A stretch of 41,608 bases of DNA from HRBIN23 sp046294495 (GTDB lineage: Bacteria; Chloroflexota; Dehalococcoidia; Lucifugimonadales; HRBIN23): positions 1-41,608 of the forward strand of contig JBKBKV010000011.1 in assembly GCA_046294495.1 (NCBI GenBank), written 5' to 3'. The notes under the pieces are model-generated. The model had not been told where the DNA came from. It worked only from the letters and a program-made list of their open reading frames with translations, and did not search any database. Each line of letters starts with the position of its first letter. The stretch's first letter is position 1. Position numbers and translations under genes: made by a program. Shown here piece after piece: positions 1 through 7,517 of this stretch.

Positions 1-1216
1 AGCCCCCCTTTTGGGCAACAGGTAGGCACAGGGTGAAGCGTGAGCCTTCCCCTTCCCGGCTCTCCACAGCCACACTCCCACCGTGCGCCTGGGCGATGTG
101 CTTCACGATGGCCAGCCCCAAGCCGGCCCCGGGGTCCTGGTGTGTGCGGTGGGCCTTGTAGAAGCGCTCAAAGATGTGGGGCAGGTGCTCCGGTGCAATG
201 CCTATGCCCGTGTCTTCCACCACAAAGGCGACCTGGCTATCTTGGGCCTGCACCCGTAGCCACACCTTGCCCCCGGCTGGGGTAAACTTGATGGCGTTAT
301 CCAGCAAGTTGGAGAGAGCCTGGACCAGTTTATCTCGGTCGGCCAGAACTGGGGGCGTGTCTGGAGGCACCTGGGTATAGAGCGATAGGCCGGCCTGCTG
401 GGCTAGGGGGGAAAAGCGCTCTGCCACCTCCTGCACCACTACATCCACAGACACCGGGGCCAGGTGCAGGGCCACCTGCCCGCTCTCCAGACGAGAGAGG
501 TCAAGCAGTTCCAGCACGATGCGCTCCATACGCTCCACCTCCCGTTTCACACCACCCAGGAAGGAGCGAGCGGCGTCGGGGTCCTCCAGCGCCCCCTCCT
601 CCAGGGTCTCCAGAGCGGCGCGCATGGAGGCCAGGGGGGTGCGCAGTTGGTGAGAGACATTGGCCACGAACTCCCGACGGGTGGTCTGGAGACGGTGGAA
701 GGGGGTCAGGTCGCGTAGCACCACCAGCACGGCCCCCCCGTGCAGAGGAATAGCAGATACCGCTACGCGAGCGCCGGAGCGGGGGAAATCCACTTCCCCC
801 TGCTGGGGGCTTCCCGTGGAGCGGGAGCGCTCCAGCAGGTCGTGCACCTGGTGGTCTCGTAACAGTGCCAAAGGGCGCTGGCCTGCTTCAGCGGCTGGGG
901 AGCCCACCAGCGCCCACACCCCTTGGTTAGCCAGCACCAGGCGGTCTTCACCGTCCAGCAGGAGCACACCGTCCCGCAGGGCGTTCAGGGCAGTGCGCAG
1001 TTGCTCCCGCTCCTGAAGCAGGGCAATCCACTGGCGTCCCAGGTCTTGCAAAAGGGCGAGAAGCCCGTCGTGTGGGACAACGGAGGCCTGGCGCGCCAGT
1101 GCTCGCACCCCCTGCTGGAGTCGTCGGTGCTCCCCCCCCAGACAACGCAGGCGCATCCCCAGCACCCCCACCAGCCCTATCAGGAGCAGGAGGGCAATGA
1201 AGAGCCCCCAAAGCAC
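1..1216 (-). CDS. Sensor histidine kinase (PhoR/WalK-like), C-terminus beyond window
   Basis: The reading frame stays open to the window edge, so about 405 residues are visible and only the extreme C-terminus is missing. Read from GTG at 1216: one membrane segment at residues 2-22, a linker, a PAS-like domain at about 75-165, then a HisKA domain with the phospho-acceptor in VSHQLRTPL (His189). The ATPase domain follows, with the N box NLLDNAIKF, G1 DTGIGI and G2 GAGLGLAIVKHI. An in-frame TAA lies just upstream of the GTG, which fixes the start, and AAGAGGGG serves as ribosome site. It begins 12 bp after the alcohol dehydrogenase stop, so the two are probably co-transcribed. It has no extracellular sensor loop. 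A response regulator partner is not in view and could lie left of the window. The kinase call is secure; the signal is unknown. Confidence 0.93.
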   Translation of the reverse strand, partial: MLWGLFIALLLLIGLVGVLGMRLRCLGGEHRRLQQGVRALARQASVVPHDGLLALLQDLGRQWIALLQEREQLRTALNALRDGVLLLDGEDRLVLANQGVWALVGSPAAEAGQRPLALLRDHQVHDLLERSRSTGSPQQGEVDFPRSGARVAVSAIPLHGGAVLVVLRDLTPFHRLQTTRREFVANVSHQLRTPLASMRAALETLEEGALEDPDAARSFLGGVKREVERMERIVLELLDLSRLESGQVALHLAPVSVDVVVQEVAERFSPLAQQAGLSLYTQVPPDTPPVLADRDKLVQALSNLLDNAIKFTPAGGKVWLRVQAQDSQVAFVVEDTGIGIAPEHLPHIFERFYKAHRTHQDPGAGLGLAIVKHIAQAHGGSVAVESREGEGSRFTLCLPVAQKGG

Positions 1217-1228
1217 CCTTTACCCCTC

Positions 1229-2338
1229 TTATTGCGGGAAGACGATAAGGCCCCGCCCCGGCAAGCCCTCCTCTAGGTCGCGGTAGGCCTGGTTGATCTG
1301 TTCCAGGCGGTAGCGGCGCTGGGCCAGGGTGCCGATGTCCAGGCGTCCCTCTTTGGCCAGGCGCACCAGCAATGGCATGTCAACACGGGGACGCGCCGAG
1401 CCATAGTAGGAGCCTTTTATGGCCAGTTCCTTACGCAGGATAGTGATGAGTTCAAAGCCCGCCTTTTGCCCATCGGGAGCCACGCCTACGATGACCACCG
1501 TCCCCCCACGGCGGGTTATGTCAAAGGCCATCTGGGCGGTGTGGGAGCCGCCGAAAACCTCAAAGGAGTAGTCGGCCCCCTGCCCGTTGGTGATATCCAG
1601 CACCCGGCGGAGCACATCCTGGGTGCCGGCGTTGACGATATGCGTGGCCCCCAACTGGCGGGCCAGGTTCAGGTTCCCCTCGCGAATGTCTATGGCGATG
1701 ATGGGGTCGGCGTTTACCAGGCGAGCGCCCTGAATGACATTGAGACCCACCCCACCGCACCCCACCACCGCCACGCTGGCCCCCGAGGGCACCTGGGCGG
1801 TGCGCAGCACCGAGCACACCCCTGTAGTAACAGAACACCCGATAAGGGCGGCGTGTTCCAGGGGGAAATCCTTCTCCAACGGGATGCACCCACTTTCCGC
1901 TAGCACAGCGTATTCGGCAAAGCAGGCGGTGCGGATGAAGTGGTGGAGCACCTGGCTCCCCTTATGCAGGCGGGAGGTGCCGTCCAGCATAAAGGCCCGC
2001 TGTTGCAGGGTGGCCGACTTCTCGCACAGGTTGGGACGCCCTATAGTGCAGAAGGAACAGGTTCCACAGCTGGGCACAAAGTTGAAGATGACATGGTCCC
2101 CCGGCTTCACAGAGGTAACCCCTTCCCCCACTGCCTCTACTATGCCCGCCCCTTCGTGCCCCAGGACTACGGGCAGGAGATATTTGGACTCGCCGACTAT
2201 GAAGTGGTAGTCGCTTCTGCAGACGCCGGCCGCCGCCACCCGCACCAACACCTCCCCCTGCTTAGGCGGGTCCAGGTCTACCTCTTCTACCACCAGGGGC
2301 TGATGAGGCTGGTAAAGGACCGCGGCCTTTATCTTCAT
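1229..2338 (-). CDS. Zinc-dependent alcohol dehydrogenase (MDR superfamily)
   Basis: A 369-residue medium-chain dehydrogenase that would oxidise an alcohol, or reduce an aldehyde, with NAD(P). Catalytic zinc ligands are Cys40 (GVCRSD), His61-Glu62 (GHEGAG) and a Cys later in the chain. The structural-zinc lobe has Cys91, Cys94, Cys97 and Cys105. The Rossmann fold carries VVGCGGVGLN. The spacing resembles the COG1062 (class III / NDMA-dependent type) group rather than quinone reductases. The ATG at 2338 is chosen because AAGGAGG lies seven bases upstream and the protein then starts MKIKAAV as family members do; a longer in-frame ORF reaches 2470 but its extra residues look non-coding. Substrate is not predictable. 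It is followed by the histidine kinase. Confidence 0.93.
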   Translation of the reverse strand: MKIKAAVLYQPHQPLVVEEVDLDPPKQGEVLVRVAAAGVCRSDYHFIVGESKYLLPVVLGHEGAGIVEAVGEGVTSVKPGDHVIFNFVPSCGTCSFCTIGRPNLCEKSATLQQRAFMLDGTSRLHKGSQVLHHFIRTACFAEYAVLAESGCIPLEKDFPLEHAALIGCSVTTGVCSVLRTAQVPSGASVAVVGCGGVGLNVIQGARLVNADPIIAIDIREGNLNLARQLGATHIVNAGTQDVLRRVLDITNGQGADYSFEVFGGSHTAQMAFDITRRGGTVVIVGVAPDGQKAGFELITILRKELAIKGSYYGSARPRVDMPLLVRLAKEGRLDIGTLAQRRYRLEQINQAYRDLEEGLPGRGLIVFPQ

Positions 2339-2355
2339 GTCAACCTCCTTGCACA

Positions 2356-2389
2356 AGGATAGGGCTTCTCTGTTACGGTAAGTGTAACA
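2356..2389 (-). promoter_or_regulatory. Candidate promoter with 19-bp palindromic operator upstream of the alcohol dehydrogenase
   Basis: On the minus strand TATCCT (2361-2356) fits a -10 box ending 17 bp before the dehydrogenase ATG. A perfect inverted repeat, TGTTAC-N7-GTAACA (2371-2389), covers the spacer and the place where the -35 should be; no good -35 is seen. An operator sitting there would suit a dimeric repressor or an activator replacing the -35. The regulator is not identified. Confidence 0.4.
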
Positions 2390-2430
2390 CAAGGCGGGGA
2401 GCGATGCCAGGCAGGGTGGTGTCCTCCTGC

Positions 2431-2436
2431 TATACT
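2431..2436 (+). promoter_or_regulatory. Extended -10 promoter for the argF operon
   Basis: TGC-TATACT is an extended -10 element ending 21 bases before the argF ATG. No clear -35 is present at 17 bp. The resulting leader would be only about 15 nt. It is the only good -10 in the divergent region between the alcohol dehydrogenase and argF. Confidence 0.4.
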
Positions 2437-2457
2437 GGGAGCAGTGGAGCATAGGCC

Positions 2458-3393
2458 ATGGACAGCACACCCGTTGACCTGAAAGGGCGAGACCTCCTCT
2501 CAGTGGCTGACCTTTCCCCCAGGGAGGTGGAGGGTTTGATAGGTAGGGGCCTTGCCCTAAAACAGGGGGCGCGCCCTAGACCCATAAATGGCAAGAGTGT
2601 GGCCCTCCTCTTTGAGAAGCCTTCCCTGCGCACCCGTGTCTCCTTTGATGTGGCGGTGCACCAGTTAGGAGGCCACCCCCTCTACCTGGGGCCTCAAGAG
2701 GTGGGCCTGGGGGTGCGCGAGCCGGTCAGCGATGTGGCCCGTGTCCTCTCGCGCATGGTGGACGCCATTGTATGCCGCACCTTCGCCCAGGAAACCCTGG
2801 AAGACTTGGCCCGCTTCTCCTCGGTGCCTGTTATCAATGCCCTGTCCGATGCCGAGCACCCCTGCCAGGCCCTGGCCGACCTGCTGACCGTTAGGGAGCG
2901 CCTGGGGCGTTTGCGAGGGGTGGTGGTGGCCTTCGTTGGGGATGGCAATAACTGCGCCGCCAGCCTGGCCCTGGCGTGCTCTGCTGTGGGGGCACACTAT
3001 CGCATCGCATCGCCCCCCGGCTACGACCTCCCCCAGAGCATCGTCCAGCGCGTCCTGGAGACCGCCTCCCGCACTGGAGGCTCCATAACCCTCCTCCGCT
3101 CCCCCGATGAGGCTATAGCCGGGGCGGAGGTGGTCTACACCGATGTGTGGACAAGTATGGGGCAGGAGAAGGAGGCGGAGGTGCGCCGCCTGGCTTTCGC
3201 CGGCTACCAGGTTACCCCCCAGCGGATGGCCCTGGCTGGGCCAGCAGCCATCTTCTTACACCCTATGCCCGCCCACTACGGGGAGGAGGTCCCCCAGGGC
3301 TTCCTGGAAAGCCCCTGGTCGGCGGCCTACGACCAGGCCGAGAACCGCCTGCACATTCAGAAGGCTATCCTGGAAGCCATCCTGACCGAGTGA
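2458..3393 (+). CDS. argF: Ornithine carbamoyltransferase
   Basis: At 311 residues this has the usual length for the enzyme that makes citrulline from ornithine and carbamoyl phosphate in arginine synthesis. The carbamoyl-phosphate loop is present as KPSLRTRVSF (the SLRTR variant known in several lineages), followed by HPCQALADLLT and the ornithine-side DVWTSMGQE. The usual HCLPA motif near the C-terminus reads HPMPAH here, so the active-site Cys is replaced by Pro as in aspartate carbamoyltransferases; the SMG loop still argues for ornithine. It is the first gene of a plus-strand operon, six bases before der. The ribosome site before the ATG is weak. Family call is strong; exact substrate slightly less so because of the Cys change. 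Confidence 0.93.
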   Translation: MDSTPVDLKGRDLLSVADLSPREVEGLIGRGLALKQGARPRPINGKSVALLFEKPSLRTRVSFDVAVHQLGGHPLYLGPQEVGLGVREPVSDVARVLSRMVDAIVCRTFAQETLEDLARFSSVPVINALSDAEHPCQALADLLTVRERLGRLRGVVVAFVGDGNNCAASLALACSAVGAHYRIASPPGYDLPQSIVQRVLETASRTGGSITLLRSPDEAIAGAEVVYTDVWTSMGQEKEAEVRRLAFAGYQVTPQRMALAGPAAIFLHPMPAHYGEEVPQGFLESPWSAAYDQAENRLHIQKAILEAILTE

Positions 3394-3399
3394 ATACCC

Positions 3400-4752
3400 A
3401 TGCCCACCCCCTCTGTGCCCCTCATCGCTATCGTGGGACGCCCCAATGTGGGGAAATCCACCCTTTTCAACCGCCTCCTGGGGAAGCGGGTTGCCATCGT
3501 CGCCGAAGAACCGGGCACTACCCGCGACCGTATCGCTGCGCCCTTGTTCCTGGACAGTCGGCGGGTCATCCTGGTTGACACTGGGGGCCTGCTCTCCAAG
3601 ACGGCCACGACCCTGGAGGCACAGGTGCGCCAGCAGACCCTGGCCGCAATCCGGGAGGCGGAGGTGGTTATCTTCCTAACCGATGCCTCCACCGGCCTGC
3701 ACCCGGAAGACGGCGTTATAGCCGACCTCCTGCGCCGTTCCGGGAAAACTGTGGTGCTGGCGGTGAACAAGGCCGAGGGGCCGGGACGCGCCTTGCAGGT
3801 AGGGGAGTTCTACGCCCTGGGGCTGGGAGAGCCTCTGCCTATCTCAGCCCTTCACAATAGGGGCATAGGAGACCTCCTGGAGCGGGTGGCCAATCTGCTC
3901 CCCCATGCCCAGGAGACACCCCCTGAAGAGAAGCCTCTCCTGAAACTGGCTATCGTAGGGCGCCCCAATGTGGGGAAGTCTAGCCTGCTGAACGCCATGC
4001 TAGGGGAGGAGCGGGCCATCGTAACCCCCGAGCCCGGCACCACGCGGGATGCCTTGGACACCTCTGCCACCTATAAGGGCGTGCCTTTGCTCCTCATTGA
4101 TACGGCGGGTATACGCCGTCGTGGGCGCATTGAGCCGGGGATAGAGCAGTTCGCTGTCCTGCGCGCCCTGCAGGCCATTGAGCGATGCGATGTAGCCCTT
4201 CTGGTGCTGGATGCGCTGGAAGCCGTAACAGCCCAGGACGCCCACATCGCCGGATATGTGCTGGATGCTTACAAAGGGCTAGTGGTAGCGGTGAACAAGT
4301 GGGACCTGGCACGCCTCCAGGGGGCCAGGGAAGCGCAGGCCCGAGAGGCCGTGCGGGCGGGCCTCCACTTTGTGCCCTATGCCCTGGTCCTCTTCGTCTC
4401 CGCCCTAACGGGGGAGGGGGTGCCAGACCTGCTGGAGGCGTCTCTGTTGGTGTGGAGGGAGCGCCAGAAGCAAGTGCCCCAGGAAGACCTGACCCGCGTG
4501 TTGTCCGAGGTATTGGCGCGCCACGCCCCCCCTTCACGGGGAGGTAGACCCCTTCACATCTACAGCCTGCGCCAGGAGGGTGTTTGCCCCCCTACCTTCG
4601 TCTTCGTGGTTAATGACCCGGAGTCGGTGCACTTCTCCTACCAGCGCTACTTGTCTAACGCCCTGCGGGAGGCTTTTGGCTTCCAGGGCACACCCCTTCG
4701 CCTGGTGTTCACAAAGAAGACACGCAAAAGGGAACGGGTGCAGAGGCCATGA
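3400..4752 (+). CDS. der: Ribosome-assembly GTPase Der (EngA)
   Basis: A 450-residue protein with the two tandem GTPase domains unique to Der, needed for 50S subunit maturation. The first P-loop GRPNVGKST is at residues 13-21 and the second GRPNVGKSS near residue 187. Both have a switch-region DTGG/DTAG and base-specificity motifs NKAE and NKWD. The C-terminal 100 or so residues fit the KH-like domain. It follows argF by six bases, and its stop overlaps the plsY start (ATGA), so the genes are translationally coupled. No unusual residues were seen. Confidence 0.98.
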   Translation: MPTPSVPLIAIVGRPNVGKSTLFNRLLGKRVAIVAEEPGTTRDRIAAPLFLDSRRVILVDTGGLLSKTATTLEAQVRQQTLAAIREAEVVIFLTDASTGLHPEDGVIADLLRRSGKTVVLAVNKAEGPGRALQVGEFYALGLGEPLPISALHNRGIGDLLERVANLLPHAQETPPEEKPLLKLAIVGRPNVGKSSLLNAMLGEERAIVTPEPGTTRDALDTSATYKGVPLLLIDTAGIRRRGRIEPGIEQFAVLRALQAIERCDVALLVLDALEAVTAQDAHIAGYVLDAYKGLVVAVNKWDLARLQGAREAQAREAVRAGLHFVPYALVLFVSALTGEGVPDLLEASLLVWRERQKQVPQEDLTRVLSEVLARHAPPSRGGRPLHIYSLRQEGVCPPTFVFVVNDPESVHFSYQRYLSNALREAFGFQGTPLRLVFTKKTRKRERVQRP

Positions 4753-5414
4753 GCGAGGGTATTTTCTGGCTGGTGATGGCGGTGCCTTTAGCCTACCTGT
4801 GGGGAGGCATCCCCTGGGGACTGCTGGTGGCTAAGATGGTGCGTCGCATTGACCCCCGCCGCTATGGGAGTGGGAGCACAGGGATGACCAATGTCCTGCG
4901 CACCGCCGGCGTGAAGGCGGGGCTTACGGTGCTAGCCCTGGACATGGGCAAGGGTGCCCTTGCAGTGGGGCTGGCCCGATGGGCGATGGAAACCCATTGG
5001 GCACCCCCAGCCGTGGGACTGGCGGTCATCATAGGCCACATCTGGTCCCCCTACCTGGGCTTCCGTGGCGGGCGGGGGACGGCCTGTGGGTGGGGGGGGC
5101 TGTTTGTCTTCCATCCTCTGGCGGGGGCCATCGCCACTGTCGTAGGTGTAAGCGCCATCGCGCGCACCCGCTACGTCTCCCTCGGCTCCATACTGGGGGC
5201 TATGAGTGGTGGCCTCTCCCTGGTGGGGCTGGCCCTGGTCCAGCGAGCACCCCTCCCCTATGCCCTCTACGGGGCGGTGGGCGCCTTTCTGGTGGTGTGG
5301 GCACACCGTCCTAACATCCAGCGCCTGCTCCAGGGAAAGGAGCACCGCCTGGGGGAGCCGGCCCGCCCCCTGCAGGAACCCCCCTCTGGCCGGAGGGTGT
5401 CGTGGCAGAGATAG
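4749..5414 (+). CDS. plsY: Acyl-phosphate:glycerol-3-phosphate acyltransferase PlsY
   Basis: A 221-residue polytopic membrane protein that acylates glycerol-3-phosphate to lysophosphatidate, the first step of phospholipid synthesis. The three family loops are present: GGIPWGLLV near the N-terminus, GSGSTGMTNVLRT, and GHIWSPYLGFRGGRGTA. The start overlaps der by four bases and the end overlaps gpsA by 13. The pairing with gpsA, which makes the substrate, is functionally sensible. The C-terminal 20 residues are charged and probably cytoplasmic. Confidence 0.96.
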   Translation: MSEGIFWLVMAVPLAYLWGGIPWGLLVAKMVRRIDPRRYGSGSTGMTNVLRTAGVKAGLTVLALDMGKGALAVGLARWAMETHWAPPAVGLAVIIGHIWSPYLGFRGGRGTACGWGGLFVFHPLAGAIATVVGVSAIARTRYVSLGSILGAMSGGLSLVGLALVQRAPLPYALYGAVGAFLVVWAHRPNIQRLLQGKEHRLGEPARPLQEPPSGRRVSWQR

Positions 5415-6445
5415 GGGTTGTGGGAACCACCTCGTGGGGCACAACCCTGGCGGTGCTCCTGGCGCGACGGGGGTGGGGGGTTGCCCTGCTGGCCCGCACG
5501 CCCCAGGAGGCCCAAGCCCTTACCCAGGGGGGAGAGAACCGCCGTTTCCTTCCCGGCTCGCCTTTCCCCCCAAACTTGAGGTGCACCGCCTCCCCAGCCG
5601 ACGCCCTGGCGAGAGCCGACCTGGTGGTGCTGGCGGTGCCCTCCCCCTCGGTGCGGGAGAATGCACGGCGCATCGCCCCCTTTTTGGCACCGAACACCGT
5701 CCTTCTACACGCTGTAAAGGGATTGGAGCCTGGAACAGCCCTGCGTATTAGCCAGGTGCTGGCCCAGGAGATCCCTCCCCTGGTTGACAGGCTGGCGGTG
5801 CTCTCGGGCCCAAACCTGGCGCGGGAGATCGCCCATGGCCTTCCCTCCTCCACCGTGGTGGCCAGCGCTGACCTCGCAGTGGCCCAATGGGTGCAGGGGG
5901 TGATGCACTCCTCTACCTTCCGGGTCTATCTAAGCCGGGATGTTGTAGGGGTAGAGTTGGGGGGGGCGCTCAAGAACATTGTGGCCATTGGGGCAGGGAT
6001 TTGCGACGGGCTACAGTTGGGGGCCAACGCCAAGGCGGCCTTTGTAACCCGAGGCCTGGCGGAGATAACCCGCCTGGGGGTGGCGGCAGGAGCCGACCCC
6101 CTTACCTTTGCCGGGCTGGCAGGCATAGGCGACCTGATGGTAACCTGCTGGAGCCCCCTCAGCCGAAACCGCACCGTGGGGGAGCGCCTGGCCAGAGGCC
6201 AATCCCTGGCCGAGGTGCTGAAGGGGTTAGGGCAGGTGGCGGAAGGCGTCCACACGGTGAGCGAGGCACTTCGCCTGGCAAAGCGGTATGGCGTGGACAT
6301 GCCCATCGCCCAAACCACTTACCAGGTGCTGTATGAGGGGGTCCCCATCTCCCAGGCTATCCAGGCCCTGCTGGGGCGCTCACCCAAGCCCGAGTGGCCA
6401 GAAGGGTGGGAAAACTATCCCTCTGGAGAGGAGCCGCCGTGCTAG
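5402..6445 (+). CDS. gpsA: NAD(P)-dependent glycerol-3-phosphate dehydrogenase
   Basis: A 347-residue cytoplasmic enzyme that reduces dihydroxyacetone phosphate to glycerol-3-phosphate for PlsY. The N-terminal nucleotide loop reads VVGTTSWGTTLA, that is G-T-T-S-W-G instead of the usual G-A-G-S-W-G. The catalytic Lys region ELGGALKNIVAIGAG and GLAGIGDLMVTC are intact, as is GLGQVAEGVHT. The GTG start at 5402 has GGAGGG four bases upstream and lies inside the end of plsY. The last codons overlap the next gene. The altered nucleotide loop does not look disabling because the spacing is kept. Confidence 0.96.
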   Translation: MAEIGVVGTTSWGTTLAVLLARRGWGVALLARTPQEAQALTQGGENRRFLPGSPFPPNLRCTASPADALARADLVVLAVPSPSVRENARRIAPFLAPNTVLLHAVKGLEPGTALRISQVLAQEIPPLVDRLAVLSGPNLAREIAHGLPSSTVVASADLAVAQWVQGVMHSSTFRVYLSRDVVGVELGGALKNIVAIGAGICDGLQLGANAKAAFVTRGLAEITRLGVAAGADPLTFAGLAGIGDLMVTCWSPLSRNRTVGERLARGQSLAEVLKGLGQVAEGVHTVSEALRLAKRYGVDMPIAQTTYQVLYEGVPISQAIQALLGRSPKPEWPEGWENYPSGEEPPC

Positions 6446-7095
6446 AGGGCGTTCTTCTGGCATTCTCGGCTAGTTTCGTGATAGGCCTATCGGGGGCGCT
6501 TTCCCCAGGGCCCCTCCTGGCATTCACCATACGGGAGGCGGCCCGCAACGGGTGGACAGCAGGGCCCTTGGTATCCACCGGGCACGCCCTGCTGGAACTG
6601 GGGGTGGTGGTTATCCTGGTGCTGGGACTGGGGCGTTTCTTCCAGGGGGATACGGCGAAGGCGGTTATTGCCCTGGTGGGAGGAGCAGTTATCCTGTGGA
6701 TGGCATGGGGAACGGTGCAGACAGCCCTGCGGGAGCGCCCCGACTTCCGCCCCGGCCAAAGGGACGGGCAGCAGAAGGCGGGAGGGCCTATCCTGGGTGG
6801 GGTGTTGGTGAGCCTCTCCAACCCCTTCTGGAGCATCTGGTGGCTTACGGTGGGTGCCAGCCTTCTCTCCCGCTTCTATCCAGGGGCGCTTGGGCTATGG
6901 AGTGTAGTGGCAGTCTACATTGGGCACATCGCTTCAGACTTTGTGTGGTATAGCGGGGTAGCGGTGGCCGTATCCACCGGGCGGCGGGTGATGACGCGCC
7001 CCGTATATGCCGGGACATTGCTGGCTTGCGCCGGGTTCTTGGCGTTCATGGGGGGCGTATTCCTGTATACAGGGGTGAAGACGGTAATGGGCTAG
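6439..7095 (+). CDS. LysE/RhtB-family amino acid exporter
   Basis: A 218-residue membrane protein with about six hydrophobic segments. The family signature SGALSPGPLLAF lies in the first membrane segment, and a second conserved stretch is SNPFWSIWW. Members export lysine, homoserine, threonine or related compounds; the substrate cannot be told here. GTG at 6439 is preferred over the longer ORF (6394) because GAGAGGAG lies just upstream and the protein then begins in the first membrane helix. It overlaps the gpsA stop by seven bases and is the last gene of the argF-der-plsY-gpsA run. Confidence 0.88.
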   Translation: MLEGVLLAFSASFVIGLSGALSPGPLLAFTIREAARNGWTAGPLVSTGHALLELGVVVILVLGLGRFFQGDTAKAVIALVGGAVILWMAWGTVQTALRERPDFRPGQRDGQQKAGGPILGGVLVSLSNPFWSIWWLTVGASLLSRFYPGALGLWSVVAVYIGHIASDFVWYSGVAVAVSTGRRVMTRPVYAGTLLACAGFLAFMGGVFLYTGVKTVMG

Positions 7096-7510
7096 GGAAG
7101 CACAAGGCCCGGCAAGCCCCTCCCACAGCGCAGCGCGCACCTGGGGCGTCCGCTCCGCCTCATCCACACTGTAACAGAACAGGTTTACCGGAAGGCCAAC
7201 CCCCTCGAAAAAGGGCTGGTAGCGCCCTGTCCGCTCCAGAAAAGGCCCAGGCTCAAAGGAAGCGCCCGCACGCCATCAGGGCAGGTGGAACAGAGACCTT
7301 CTCCTGAAGCCCCTCTAACAGGTCAGGTGCACAACGGCGTGGCCCCATGCCTCACCCCCCTAGGCGGTGATAAACGCTTTTCAGGGCCTTCTCGGCCGCT
7401 TGCTGGGCAACAAAGCACGCCCACTCGTAGAACCCTCCTCCCATCTCCCAGCGGGCGTTCTGGAGGTCCCTCTGGGCTCGCGCCCACCAGTCGGCACTGC
7501 GTTCTGGCAT
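7096..7510 (-). pseudogene. Decayed HEPN / minimal nucleotidyltransferase (MNT) toxin-antitoxin pair
   Basis: From ATG at 7510 the frame gives a typical HEPN N-terminal half (SADWWARAQRDLQ, then FVAQQAAEKALKSVYHRLGG) and stops at 7352. Removing one G from the G6 run continues it as EAWGHAVVHL. A tandem duplication of CAGGT (7319-7328) then breaks it again, and beyond that LLEGLQEKVSVPP reads on. From about 7265 down, another frame gives LERTGRYQPFFEGVGLPVNL and CYSVDEAERT, which resembles the C-terminus of an MNT antitoxin. The HEPN C-terminus and MNT N-terminus, with its GSxxxG active site, are absent, so an internal deletion fused the remnants. It follows serS by seven bases on the same strand. 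Not expected to be functional. Confidence 0.7.
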
Positions 7511-7517
7511 TTTACCC

